Assembly: GCA_910586015.1 (NCBI GenBank)
Contig: CAJUGJ010000008.1
Coordinates: forward strand, 66,074-130,073
Length of the DNA: 64,000 nt
Direction: 5' to 3'
Source: an uncultured Lachnospiraceae bacterium
GTDB taxonomy: Bacteria; Bacillota; Clostridia; Lachnospirales; Lachnospiraceae
In this document: piece after piece, positions 17,059 through 25,855 of the stretch
Layout: each line of letters starts with the position of its first letter
How positions within the stretch are numbered: position 1 is the first letter of the stretch
Translations under genes and position numbers: made by a program
Notes under the pieces: model-generated
What the model was told of the DNA's origin: nothing
Databases searched by the model: none
Seen by the model: only the letters and a program-made list of their open reading frames with translations

Positions 17059-19827
17059 TTATTCCTCATCAGGTTCATTTTCGTCTTCTTGTGGTGGAGT
17101 AGTTGGTTCAACAGGTGTAGTTGGTTCAACTGGCTCATCTATTTCTGGAGGATAGACAACAACCGGAGGTTTTAGATGATTGTCATCATCTATTGGCTCA
17201 TCAGGTTCCACTTCTTCTGGAGTAGGTGCTACTTCAGAATGAATCGTACATACTGAATTTTCTCCTGAAGGAAGAATATTTGGTGTATCCCATGTTGGAG
17301 AAGTCTCTTCTTTGGTGAGATACACTACTTCTTTAACCTGATCGGATGGACAGTTTGGATTCGCAAGCTTTCCAGATCCCTTGCAGACAGAAACTTTGAT
17401 ATGACAAGTACATTTTTGGGTTGGAACTGTTCCTTTTGCAAAATATTCTGTCTTTACTTTTGCACCATAATCTCCTATTGCATTTTCACAAAGTCCCGGT
17501 ACAGCTAAGTTTCCACATTTGGTACAAACAGTTGCAGTCACAATAGAATCTGGCATTGGAAAAGCAACATTTTCTAACTGTTTACTAGAATGAATTTCTT
17601 CCATAATATTACGCCAGAGATTTTGATGATAAGTTTTATTGGCAGCCTGATCAAAGTTATTATCATATCCTGTCCAAATACCAGCAGTATAATAAGGAGT
17701 ATAACCAACAAACCAAAGATCATTATTTTTAGTAGAAGTTCCTGTCTTTCCTGCAACTGGCATTTTATAGTTTTTAAATCCAAGTCTTGAACCAGTACCA
17801 ATTTTAATTGTATCCTGCATAGCACTGGTTAGCAAAAAGGAGGTAGAAGTCTTAATTACCTGTGTTGGATTAGGTTTGTTCTCAAGTAAGACTTTGCCAT
17901 TACGGTCAAGAACTTTAGTATATAAAATAGGTTTGTTATAAATACCATTATTGGCAATAGTTCCATAGGCAGCAGTAATTTCTAAGTTAGAAACTCCATC
18001 TGTCAGACCTCCAAGTGCAAGAGAAACATTAATATCAGAATAGACTTTTCCATTTTGATCTGTTCTGGATTCTACTAAGGTGGAAAATCCAAGTTTTTGT
18101 AGATATTCAAATCCAATCCTTGGAGTAACCCGTTCCATAATTCGACAGGCAACAATATTCATAGAATTATAAATTCCTTCACGAATAGACTTTAAACCTT
18201 TATAAACTCCACGATTCCAGTTTTCCACTTTACTATTTGTACCAGGATAATAGTATTCTGAATCATCTGCTACAGTAGCCAATGTCATACCAGAAGTATC
18301 TAAGGCAGGAAGGAAAGAAGCAAGAACCTTAAAAGTCGATCCGACTTGACGTTTTGAATCAGTGGCACGATTTAGACCACGATTAGTCACTTTTTCTCCA
18401 CGACCACCATAAACTGCTACAACAGCTCCTGTAGACTGTTCAACAATAGAGATAGAACACTGTGGCTGTAGTGTCAGATTCATCTTTTCTCCATCTACCA
18501 AGTCGCCTTCTTCTAACATAGCCTCTTTAAAAATATTACATTTTTCTTTTATATCATCTGGATCGATCGTATATTGACTGATTCCGGTTGAACCTTTGGT
18601 ATGATAATAAAGACGGTTAGTATCTTTATAATCTGCAAAATAATTATATAGATCATGATCTTGATAGTGAACAAAACTACCATCTGCTTTTTTGATCGAG
18701 AGAGCATAAGTTAGTTCATAATAAGATCCCTGACCAACAGCTGGAAAGTTCTCTTCATTTGTAAAATATTTATCTACGATTGCTTGAACATCCGGATCTT
18801 GTGTCGTAAAGATCTGAAGACCACCCGAATAGAGAAGATCGGATGCCTGTTCTTTACTCATTCCACGTTCTTTTTGCAGATCTTCCATTAAATTATTATA
18901 TAGGGCATCTGTAAAGTAAGAATAGTAAGAAGATTGTGTCATTTGCTCTGACTGTACTTTTACTCTTGTATAAACATCTGCTGTATCTGCAATCGCTTCG
19001 TCATAGGCAGCTTGAGAACAGAAACCATTTTCTAACATTAAATCCAATGTACTTTTACGACGTTTTTGATTTTCTTCTGGATAGTTGATTGGATTTTGGT
19101 AAGTTGGAGAGAGGGCAAGAGCCGCAAGTACAGTTGCCTCAGATAAGTTTAAATCCCATACATCTTTTCCAAAGTAGTTCTGAGCAGCAACTTCAACTCC
19201 AAAGGAGCGATTTCCAAGATAGATATTATTTAGGTATGCCTCTAAAATCTCTTCTTTCGTATATTGATCTTCTAATTGGATTGCTAGATATTGTTCTTGT
19301 ATCTTTCTTGTGATTTTATCAATCGCATTTTTTTCATTTCCTCCATTAAATACTTTATTTTTAAGTAACTGTTGTGTAATAGTACTTCCACCATATCCTA
19401 AACCTTTTGTATTTAACACAGAAACACCAGCACGTAAAATTCCTCGAATATCAATTCCGTCATGTTTATAAAACCGTTCATCTTCTGCTGCAATAAAAGC
19501 ATATTTGACACATTCTGGAATTTTTTCAATAGAAGTATAGACACGATTGGATTCTGCACCAACCCATGTACCAGAAAGTGTTCCATCACTATAATAAATA
19601 TGTGTTGTAAATCCCTCTGGATCAATACTGATGTGTGAAAGTTCAGGTGCATTGTCAATCATTCCTCTAGCAGCACCATATCCAGCAAAACATCCTATTA
19701 TAATAAGAAATACAACACAGACAAGACTAAGACGAAATAAAAGTACACGAAATTTTGTTGTCATTCGCTTAGAAAAAGACTTTATCTTATGCTGTTTTTT
19801 TATTACGCCTTTTTTACTGAAATCCAT
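17059..19827 (-). CDS. Class A penicillin-binding protein (PBP1A-type)
   Basis: A 922-aa bifunctional peptidoglycan synthase. It has one membrane helix at about 25-50 and a glycosyltransferase domain at about 80-250 with EDERFYKHDGID and GGSTITQQLLKN. A transpeptidase domain follows with the nucleophile Ser in GSTFKV, the SMN motif and GKTGTS. After the catalytic domain comes a Cys-rich stretch (CTKCG, CTCH, VCKGSGKLANPNCP) and a Pro/Glu/Thr tail. The start is the ATG at 19827 (MDFSKKG), because GAGGAGG precedes it; an upstream ATG at 19851 would place that site inside the gene. It follows yigZ on the same strand by 23 bases. Confidence 0.93.
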   Translation of the reverse strand: MDFSKKGVIKKQHKIKSFSKRMTTKFRVLLFRLSLVCVVFLIIIGCFAGYGAARGMIDNAPELSHISIDPEGFTTHIYYSDGTLSGTWVGAESNRVYTSIEKIPECVKYAFIAAEDERFYKHDGIDIRGILRAGVSVLNTKGLGYGGSTITQQLLKNKVFNGGNEKNAIDKITRKIQEQYLAIQLEDQYTKEEILEAYLNNIYLGNRSFGVEVAAQNYFGKDVWDLNLSEATVLAALALSPTYQNPINYPEENQKRRKSTLDLMLENGFCSQAAYDEAIADTADVYTRVKVQSEQMTQSSYYSYFTDALYNNLMEDLQKERGMSKEQASDLLYSGGLQIFTTQDPDVQAIVDKYFTNEENFPAVGQGSYYELTYALSIKKADGSFVHYQDHDLYNYFADYKDTNRLYYHTKGSTGISQYTIDPDDIKEKCNIFKEAMLEEGDLVDGEKMNLTLQPQCSISIVEQSTGAVVAVYGGRGEKVTNRGLNRATDSKRQVGSTFKVLASFLPALDTSGMTLATVADDSEYYYPGTNSKVENWNRGVYKGLKSIREGIYNSMNIVACRIMERVTPRIGFEYLQKLGFSTLVESRTDQNGKVYSDINVSLALGGLTDGVSNLEITAAYGTIANNGIYNKPILYTKVLDRNGKVLLENKPNPTQVIKTSTSFLLTSAMQDTIKIGTGSRLGFKNYKMPVAGKTGTSTKNNDLWFVGYTPYYTAGIWTGYDNNFDQAANKTYHQNLWRNIMEEIHSSKQLENVAFPMPDSIVTATVCTKCGNLAVPGLCENAIGDYGAKVKTEYFAKGTVPTQKCTCHIKVSVCKGSGKLANPNCPSDQVKEVVYLTKEETSPTWDTPNILPSGENSVCTIHSEVAPTPEEVEPDEPIDDDNHLKPPVVVYPPEIDEPVEPTTPVEPTTPPQEDENEPDEE

Positions 19828-19850
19828 AAAATTCCTCCTCTCTAATATCA

Positions 19851-20507
19851 TTATTGTGGAAATAATAGAGTTTTTCCGTCAAGCTTTGAAAAATATAATT
19901 CCTCTTCTAAAGTAAAAACGGAACGTCCAGCAGTAGCTTCTGTAAGCTTATCCAAAAATCGTTTTTCCTGTTCTGGTGACAGAATCAAACTGGTTGTAAC
20001 TTGATGTGTATATTCGGTTGCTAGAATAGAAAGTTCCATCTGGTTTGCAAGATAAGTCAGTTTTCCAATACCAGTATAGTCAGTAGAAATGGTATACTTT
20101 TTTCCAAGCTGTAAAGTTAGAATAGTACAATTTTTTAATCCTGATTTTAGAGCACTTTGATAAGCTCTTACTAATCCGCCTGTTCCAAGAAGTGTTCCTC
20201 CAAAATATCTGGTGACAACAGCACAGGTATTATGAAGTTCTTCTTTTAATAGTACCTCAAGCATTGGTCTTCCAGCAGTTTGACTTGGTTCTCCATCATC
20301 ACTACAACGAACAAGTTCTTGATTTTTTCCAAGGACATAAGCAGAACAGTTATGGGAGGCATCCCAGTATTTTTTTTTCATTTCTTCTAGGAAAGCAAGT
20401 GCTTCCTCTTCCGTGGAAATTGGACGGATTGTAGCAATAAAACGAGATTTTTTTTCTGTAATTTCACCTTCTCCGCCACGGTAAATGATTTTATAACAAC
20501 CGTTCAT
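19851..20507 (-). CDS. yigZ: YigZ/IMPACT-family protein
   Basis: A 218-aa protein. The N-terminal domain has the family motifs KKSRFIA, DASHNCSAY, DDGEPSQTAGRPM and RYFGGTLLGTGGLVRAY. A smaller C-terminal DUF1949-like domain (about 140-205) follows. The family includes E. coli YigZ and eukaryotic IMPACT. Its bacterial function is unsettled; roles in translation or as a prolyl peptidase-like protein have been proposed. It is upstream of the PBP gene in an apparent two-gene unit. Confidence 0.92.
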   Translation of the reverse strand: MNGCYKIIYRGGEGEITEKKSRFIATIRPISTEEEALAFLEEMKKKYWDASHNCSAYVLGKNQELVRCSDDGEPSQTAGRPMLEVLLKEELHNTCAVVTRYFGGTLLGTGGLVRAYQSALKSGLKNCTILTLQLGKKYTISTDYTGIGKLTYLANQMELSILATEYTHQVTTSLILSPEQEKRFLDKLTEATAGRSVFTLEEELYFSKLDGKTLLFPQ

Positions 20508-20561
20508 TCCAAATTCCTTTCCTTAATCTAGTATTTCCATTTTGTCTAGCTTTCACCCATC

Positions 20562-20590
20562 TTGACAAATGCTTCATTGTAACTTACTAT
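20562..20590 (+). promoter_or_regulatory. Sigma-A-type promoter of the VanZ-like gene
   Basis: TTGACA (20562-20567), a 17-base spacer, and TACTAT (20585-20590). It points to the VanZ-like gene at 20689 and leaves a leader of about 90 bases. Confidence 0.65.
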
Positions 20591-20688
20591 GAAACTGTAT
20601 CAATTATAACAATGAGAGGACATTCCCGCAAGTAAGAATTTGTAAGAATCGAGAAAAAAACTTTAGAATTTCCATATGGAGGATAAAA

Positions 20689-21219
20689 ATGAACAAGATA
20701 CAAGATAAAGATGAAAAAAATAAGAGAAGAAAAAGAGCAATTTTATCTGCACTTCCTGCATTGGGAATGATGACAGTTATTTTTATTTTTTCTTCTAAAA
20801 ATGCAGAACAATCCAATGCAACTTCTTCTCCGTTTGCCGAAACAGCTTTAAAAGCATATGAGGGATTATTTGGAAATGATTCACTTCAACAAAATAGTTT
20901 TTCTTTTATTCATCATCTGGTTCGAAAAGCAGCACATATGACAGAATATGGAATATTAGCAATATTAATTGCATTTCATTTGAAAGTCTGTAAGGTGTCT
21001 GGATGGAAATTGTTTGGAATTTCGTCTGTTGCTTCTATTACATATGCAGCAACAGACGAGTTTCATCAGCTTTTTGTTCCAGGAAGAAGTGGACAGCTTT
21101 CTGATGTTATGATTGATGGAGCAGGAGCAGTCTTAGGAGCCGCCTTCTTTTATTTGGCTACACAAATTTATTCAGCGAGACATCATAAACATAACCAATT
21201 TGGTTCAATTTCTGAATAA
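20689..21219 (+). CDS. VanZ-like family membrane protein
   Basis: A 176-aa protein with a basic N-terminus, a first helix at about 18-38, then the VanZ hallmarks: IFIFSSKNAEQSN, KAAHMTEYGILAILI, and ATDEFHQLFVPGRSGQLSDVMIDGAGAVLG. VanZ itself gives low-level teicoplanin resistance, but most family members, including short ones like this, have unknown roles at the cell envelope. It starts at ATG 20689 behind GGAGG. Its 3' end overlaps a short gene on the other strand (21158-21334). Confidence 0.9.
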   Translation: MNKIQDKDEKNKRRKRAILSALPALGMMTVIFIFSSKNAEQSNATSSPFAETALKAYEGLFGNDSLQQNSFSFIHHLVRKAAHMTEYGILAILIAFHLKVCKVSGWKLFGISSVASITYAATDEFHQLFVPGRSGQLSDVMIDGAGAVLGAAFFYLATQIYSARHHKHNQFGSISE

Positions 21220-21334
21220 TTTCCTCTGACTCTAATTCAAAAGCAGAACATAGTTCTTCTAAAGAAGAATAAAAATCACGAAGCTGTGTATTGATATAAC
21301 TAAGTAAAATAATAGGATCTTGTGGAAGCTGCAT
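21158..21334 (-). CDS. DUF4250 domain protein
   Basis: A 58-aa protein starting MQLPQDPIILLSYINTQL, with the segment LRDFYSSLEELCSAF and ending NQIGYVYD then NKFV. This fits my memory of the DUF4250 family (LPxDPxxLLSxxNTxLRDxYxSLxELC). The start at 21334 is preceded on the minus strand by AGAAAGG. The last ~62 bases overlap the 3' end of the VanZ-like gene tail-to-tail. The pattern of an N-terminal helix and a Glu-rich centre suggests a small helical protein; no function is known. Confidence 0.72.
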   Translation of the reverse strand: MQLPQDPIILLSYINTQLRDFYSSLEELCSAFELESEEIIQKLNQIGYVYDVSLNKFV

Positions 21335-21438
21335 CTGTTTTCCTTTCTGTTGTGGTTAAGAAACTACCACAGACATTTTTTAATAGTTTAATCGAAAAAG
21401 AAAGAAAATACAACTCTTAGAAAGAATGAGGATACAAA

Positions 21439-21741
21439 GTGAAACGTATTTTTGCAATAATAGGAGTTATCATATTACTTGCCCTTTATTTGATTTCCTT
21501 TATATCGGCGGTTTTAGCTAAACCCTATGCGTCTGAATTATTTATGGCAAGTATTTTTTGTACAATAGTAATTCCAATTTTGATGTATGGATTTTTGATT
21601 GTATATCGCTATGTACATCGAGATGACAAAACTTCAGTAAGTTTAAAGGATTTAAAAAAACAAAATAAAGAATATGAAAAACATGAATTTCAAAAGAGGG
21701 ATTCTAGGGAAAAGAAGGATAGAAAAGACCTTGACAAATAG
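21439..21741 (+). CDS. Small two-helix membrane protein
   Basis: A 100-aa protein with a GTG start at 21439. Two hydrophobic helices lie at about 4-27 and 36-58, followed by a strongly charged, Lys/Asp/Glu-rich cytosolic tail (about 60-100). I recognise no family. The layout resembles small membrane anchors common in Clostridia. The ribosome site GAGGA is modest. It lies alone between the DUF4250 gene and a structured gap. Confidence 0.6.
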   Translation: MKRIFAIIGVIILLALYLISFISAVLAKPYASELFMASIFCTIVIPILMYGFLIVYRYVHRDDKTSVSLKDLKKQNKEYEKHEFQKRDSREKKDRKDLDK

Positions 21742-22025
21742 TTGTTTCTCTATATAATTAAAAAGGGGAAATTCACTTTAATATCAGTGAACTTCCTCTA
21801 TAAAAAGGGGAGGATAAGTAATAATGTTATCTTTCGTAGTTCGCTTTTCATTGGAGGGGGGGTCCAACGATTGAAAGAGCTTACCATCCCTAATTCTCTT
21901 CTAGTCGCTAATGTTAGTAGAAGACTGGAAGAAGATTAGATTAATCATAGTATTAGCAGAATAAATAAATTTATTCATAACAAAATAAAAATTTTTAGAA
22001 ATGATAGTTAGAAAGGATGAAACAG
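21742..22025. other. Gap with several hairpins and a possible 22-residue ORF
   Basis: An inverted repeat at 21763-21797 (GGGGAA-TTCACT with AGTGAA-TTCCTC) is followed by a T-run only on the minus strand, so it resembles a minus-strand terminator. A strong GGAGGGGGG (21853-21862) precedes TTG 21871, which opens a 22-codon frame ending at 21939. TCTTCTAGTC (about 21897-21906) can pair with GACTGGAAGA (about 21923-21932). I can assign no known RNA or protein family. Confidence 0.35.
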
Positions 22026-22532
22026 ATGAGCTTATTAGAAGATTGGAGAAATGAAGCATATTCCAAAGATATGAAAACAAAGGAAGGAAAACAGTTTTGG
22101 CAGAACTATTTTGATATTGAAAAGGGAATATATGAACAGCTTCTTGACAAGCCAGAGGTTGTAATAGAAGGGACAGTAGAGGGATTAGCAAAACAGTATG
22201 ATGTTGAACTTAAAATTATGGTTGGATTTTTGGATGGAATTAATGACAGTTTAATCCATCCAAATCCGATTGAAGAGATGACACAACAAACAATGGTAAA
22301 TTTAGGATTTGACAAAGAAAAACTCTATTATAATATGGTAGAAGCAGAGGCAGAATGGCTGTATCATCTTCCTGCATGGAATAATCTTTTATCTGAGGAA
22401 AAAAGAAAAGAACTATATCTAAAACAGAGAAAATCTGGAACAATCGTTAAGGAAAAAAAGATTGGAAGAAACGATCCATGTCCATGTGGAAGCGGAAAGA
22501 AGTATAAATTTTGTTGTGGAAAAAACGCATAA
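22026..22532 (+). CDS. SEC-C motif protein
   Basis: A 168-aa soluble protein. The first ~135 residues are helical and do not match a family I know. The C-terminus carries a complete SEC-C zinc motif, RNDPCPCGSGKKYKFCCG, as in SecA, which binds Zn and contacts ribosomes or SecB-like partners. ATG 22026 is preferred to ATG 22017, because GAAAGG lies immediately before the latter. It may link to translation or secretion; the exact role is unknown. Confidence 0.8.
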   Translation: MSLLEDWRNEAYSKDMKTKEGKQFWQNYFDIEKGIYEQLLDKPEVVIEGTVEGLAKQYDVELKIMVGFLDGINDSLIHPNPIEEMTQQTMVNLGFDKEKLYYNMVEAEAEWLYHLPAWNNLLSEEKRKELYLKQRKSGTIVKEKKIGRNDPCPCGSGKKYKFCCGKNA

Positions 22533-22559
22533 ATTAAAAAACACTCAGAAAAATGTTTA

Positions 22560-22596
22560 CGACCTGTGGTTAGAATTGATAGACTGCCACAGGTCG
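22560..22596. repeat. Perfect inverted repeat between convergent genes
   Basis: CGACCTGTGG (22560-22569) and CCACAGGTCG (22587-22596) form a perfect 10-bp stem with a 17-base loop. It lies between the SEC-C gene and the convergent XRE gene and may serve as a terminator, though T-runs are weak on both sides. Confidence 0.6.
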
Positions 22597-22611
22597 CTTA
22601 TATAATAAGTC

Positions 22612-22959
22612 TTACATTCTATTTTCTTTTTCTTGCTGATAGAGCAGATAATCTATGTATTTACGTGCCTGTGCTGCACTTTCTTCATCTAACTGCTGAT
22701 AAAGATTGAAAAAATCTACAATTTCTTTATCTAATACTTCTCCACCAACAGGAAGATAAGCGTCAGTGATACCAAGTAGATAGTCACAAGACACATCAAA
22801 ATACTTCGAAAGTGCGATCAGTTTTTCAAAAGACGGTTCATTACGTTTGGATTCATAATTAGAAATTGCCGTAGGCTTTAATCCTAAAATGTCTGCTAGT
22901 TCACTTTGTGTCAGTTTATGCTTTTGTCTTAGCTGTTTTAATCGTACATTAAAATTCAT
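22612..22959 (-). CDS. XRE-family HTH transcriptional regulator
   Basis: A 115-aa protein. The N-terminal helix-turn-helix (about 5-62) reads LRQKHKLTQSELADILG then AISNYESKRNEPS, typical of Cro/CI-type repressors. The C-terminal ~50 residues are helical (a likely dimer element) with no sensor domain. It is divergently oriented to the histidine kinase gene at 23201, with an AT-rich 240-base spacer. The regulon is unknown; self-regulation is common in the family. Confidence 0.9.
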   Translation of the reverse strand: MNFNVRLKQLRQKHKLTQSELADILGLKPTAISNYESKRNEPSFEKLIALSKYFDVSCDYLLGITDAYLPVGGEVLDKEIVDFFNLYQQLDEESAAQARKYIDYLLYQQEKENRM

Positions 22960-23145
22960 TTGTCTGCCTCCTCATTTGTCTGAGTGATCGTATATTAATA
23001 GATATTATATATTATATACCTGTTTTAGATAAAATGTCAACAGAAAAGGTGAAGAATATAAAAAAACAACACAAAAACTATTTTTTAAGCCACTATTATC
23101 GAAAAAAAGTTGCTAATTCGTGAAGAACGGAAAGAAAGAGACTGA

Positions 23146-23174
23146 TTGACAAAGTCAATTCATTCAAGTATGAT
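23146..23174 (+). promoter_or_regulatory. Sigma-A-type promoter of the short histidine kinase
   Basis: TTGACA (23146-23151), 17 bases, TATGAT (23169-23174). Transcription would start near 23181. That leaves only a few bases before ATG 23189 and supports the TTG 23201 start behind GGAGG. Confidence 0.72.
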
Positions 23175-23200
23175 GATAGTAATTAGAGATGGAGGAAAAA

Positions 23201-24193
23201 TTGGAAGAAAAGCAGACAAAAAAAGAATGGATGGCAAAAATAGTACATGAATTAAGAACCCCAGTTAATGGAATTTTAGGATTGACAGAAGAACTATTAA
23301 AGACAGATATAACTCCATTTCAAAAAGAAGACTTAGAGTTCATCCTTCGTTATTGTGTAAATATGACAAAATTGATTGATAATTTTTTGGATTTTTCTAA
23401 AATAGAAGCGGGTAAACTAATTTTAGAAAAACAGGAATTTAATTTTCGTCAGTTTTTAAAAGAATTTATTGTAATATATAAAAAGCAGATACAAGCAAAG
23501 GGATTAGAATTGTTTATCTGTATTGGAGAAGGGATTCCCTCTCATTTAATTGGAGATAAATTAAGACTAGAACAGATTTTAAATAATCTGTTTTCCAATG
23601 CAATTAAATTCACTCTAAAAGGATATATTTATTTTAGAATAGAAAAGATTAAGAGATCAGAAAAAGAAATTGAACTTTTATTTGAAATAGAAGATAGTGG
23701 AATTGGAATTTCTAAAAAGGAATGTGATTGTCTTTTTGAGGATTTTTCGCAAGCCAATGATTCGATTGCAAGAGAGTTTGGAGGAACTGGATTAGGACTT
23801 ATAATTAGTAAACAGTTAGTAGAATTAATGAATGGGACAATAGGGGTAGAAAGTCAAAGGGGAAAAGGAAGTAAATTTTTCTTTTCTGTAAGTTTTGGTT
23901 TAAGTAAAAATAAACAAGACAGTGATTCGAAAAAATGGTATAAAGATAGAAACAAGGTAGTAAGAGAAAAAAAAGGAAATAGACAATTAGAACAGTTAAA
24001 AAGATATATAGAATTAAAAGAATGGAAGAAAGCAGAAACTTTAGCAGGAATCATAAAACATAAGATAGCAACACAGGATGAAAAATTAAAACAGAGCATA
24101 TTTCGACTAGAGTTAGATCTTAGAAAAAAGGACTATGATCGAGCAGGAAAACAAATGGAACAGATCATATCCATTGCCAGACATAAAAAGTAA
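23201..24193 (+). CDS. Short soluble histidine kinase without sensor domain
   Basis: A protein of about 330 aa. HisKA begins almost at the N-terminus, with His in VHELRTPVNGILG. The HATPase spans about 115-225 with NNLFSNAIKF, DSGIGI and GGTGLGL. The final ~90 residues are charged and helical with no receiver. There is no membrane helix or PAS/GAF sensor. The TTG 23201 start fits GGAGG (23191-23195) and the promoter; ATG 23189 is the alternative. No response regulator is adjacent. It may be recruited by a partner or act as a phosphatase. Confidence 0.85.
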   Translation: MEEKQTKKEWMAKIVHELRTPVNGILGLTEELLKTDITPFQKEDLEFILRYCVNMTKLIDNFLDFSKIEAGKLILEKQEFNFRQFLKEFIVIYKKQIQAKGLELFICIGEGIPSHLIGDKLRLEQILNNLFSNAIKFTLKGYIYFRIEKIKRSEKEIELLFEIEDSGIGISKKECDCLFEDFSQANDSIAREFGGTGLGLIISKQLVELMNGTIGVESQRGKGSKFFFSVSFGLSKNKQDSDSKKWYKDRNKVVREKKGNRQLEQLKRYIELKEWKKAETLAGIIKHKIATQDEKLKQSIFRLELDLRKKDYDRAGKQMEQIISIARHKK

Positions 24194-24218
24194 AATTATA
24201 GGAGGAAAAGCATAACAC

Positions 24219-25700
24219 ATGGGAAAAAAAGATATGTATCTTGATTTTAAATCAGGGAAAAAAAAGCTAAAATTTAAACCAAAGCGTTTCCCAAAAGAAA
24301 AACGTCGTATTAGAGCTGTCCTATGGATTTTTATGTTGGCTATTTTAGCAGGAGTTGGAACATTTTTCGCCACTTATCATTTTACAAAGGATACGAAAGA
24401 ATCTGAACTACAACATGAAAGGACACAACAGAAATTATTAATAGCTCAACAAAACAGCGAGGCAGGTCCGTTTGGTCTTTGGAGTGTACCAGAAGAAACA
24501 CAAATAATAGAACCTGAACAAGAAGAACCAAAAGAAGAGTGGATGGCAGACTTTGTGGATACTAGAACTCCTGTAAAAGTGAAGGGAATTTATATGACAT
24601 CAGACGCAGTAGTTAAAAGTTTAGATCGCCTAATAGGACTTTTAGATCGTACAGAACTTAACACTATGATAATTGATATCAAAGATGATGATGGTCGCAT
24701 CACTTTTGCAATGAATGGGGAAAAAATTGATGAATTTGGTACAGCTAGAAACTTTATTCCAGATATTAAGGCAATGATTTCTAAATTAAAAGAACATAAT
24801 ATCTATGTAGTTGCAAGAATTGTGGCATTTAAAGATCCGCTACTTGGGAAAACCCGTCCTGACTTAGTGCTGCATAAAAAAGATGGATCGATCTATTATG
24901 ACTATAGTAAACTTACCTGGCTTAATCCATTTAAACAAGAGGTATGGCAGTATTTAGTGGAAATTGCATCTGAATGTGCAAAAGCAGGATTCGATGAAGT
25001 TAATTTTGATTATGTCCGTTTTCCAACGGATGGAAAGATTGGAGAGATTGATTTAGGTGAGGAAGCTGGAGAAAAAACAAAAATTGATGGGATTACAGAA
25101 GCAGTAAAGTATTTGTGTGAACAGATAAAACCGATGGGAATTTATGTTTCGGCAGATGTATTTGGTGGTATTATTACCAGTACTATAGATCAAAGAAATG
25201 TTGGTCAAGACTATGTAGAACTATCAAAGTATTTGGATTATATCTGTCCAATGATCTATCCTTCTCATTATGCCAATGGATATTATGGAATTGACTATCC
25301 AGATACAAAACCTTATGAATTAATGTTTCATGCTCTTTCTGATTCAAAGAAGGTATTAAGTGCAATTGAAGAAGGAAAACATAAAGCAAATGTTCGACCA
25401 TGGCTTCAGGATTTTACTGCTTCATGGCTAAAACATTATATTGTTTATGGAAGTAAAGAAGTAAGAACCCAAATTGAGGCGGTTTACGACGCAGGATATG
25501 AGCAATGGCTACTCTGGAATGCGGCGATGAATTATACGGAAGGAGCGTTAATGACAGAAGAAGATGCAGATTATGCGTTTTTACATCGTCCTACGCCAAC
25601 CCCAATACCAACGCCAACTCCAAGACCAGATGCTACGCCAACCCCAAAGCCAAATACTGGACAGTACTATGAATCACCATGGAAGGCAGACGAGGAATAA
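24219..25700 (+). CDS. Membrane-anchored putative glycoside hydrolase (DUF4015 family)
   Basis: A 493-aa protein. It has a basic cytosolic start, one helix at about 31-51, a linker, and a TIM-barrel-like domain from about 125 to 455. Family-like features include VKGIYMTS, the DIKDDDG segment, VARIVAFKDPLL, GFDEVNFDYVRFP, DVFGG and DYICPMIYPSHY. The C-terminus is a PTPTP-rich wall-spanning or linker tail. This is the DUF4015 putative glycosidase family; substrate and activity are not established. The conserved acidic residues (Asp/Glu in the FDEVNFDYVRFP strand) look intact. It follows the kinase by 25 bases and may be co-transcribed. Confidence 0.88.
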   Translation: MGKKDMYLDFKSGKKKLKFKPKRFPKEKRRIRAVLWIFMLAILAGVGTFFATYHFTKDTKESELQHERTQQKLLIAQQNSEAGPFGLWSVPEETQIIEPEQEEPKEEWMADFVDTRTPVKVKGIYMTSDAVVKSLDRLIGLLDRTELNTMIIDIKDDDGRITFAMNGEKIDEFGTARNFIPDIKAMISKLKEHNIYVVARIVAFKDPLLGKTRPDLVLHKKDGSIYYDYSKLTWLNPFKQEVWQYLVEIASECAKAGFDEVNFDYVRFPTDGKIGEIDLGEEAGEKTKIDGITEAVKYLCEQIKPMGIYVSADVFGGIITSTIDQRNVGQDYVELSKYLDYICPMIYPSHYANGYYGIDYPDTKPYELMFHALSDSKKVLSAIEEGKHKANVRPWLQDFTASWLKHYIVYGSKEVRTQIEAVYDAGYEQWLLWNAAMNYTEGALMTEEDADYAFLHRPTPTPIPTPTPRPDATPTPKPNTGQYYESPWKADEE

Positions 25701-25734
25701 TTTTTAAGTAGTAGCAATTTTTACCGGACAGTAC

Positions 25735-25763
25735 TTGCACATTGTTGAATTTTATGATACGAT
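25735..25763 (+). promoter_or_regulatory. Promoter candidate of the ECF sigma gene
   Basis: TTGCAC (25735-25740), 17 bases, TACGAT (25758-25763). A close sigma-A-type match. No ECF-type AAC/CGTC autoregulatory promoter was evident nearby. Confidence 0.5.
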
Positions 25764-25855
25764 GTGTGTGCCAAAAGGACAATTTTTAAATTACGTGCAA
25801 GATGTCGATTATATTCGGGTATAGATCAATGTGCGTGTTCAAGGAGGGAAACAGC

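Noticed and set aside
22960..23145. AT-rich palindromes (TATATTA-type) as an operator for the XRE protein
   Set aside because: Low-complexity TA runs form such palindromes by chance; no clear repeated half-site.
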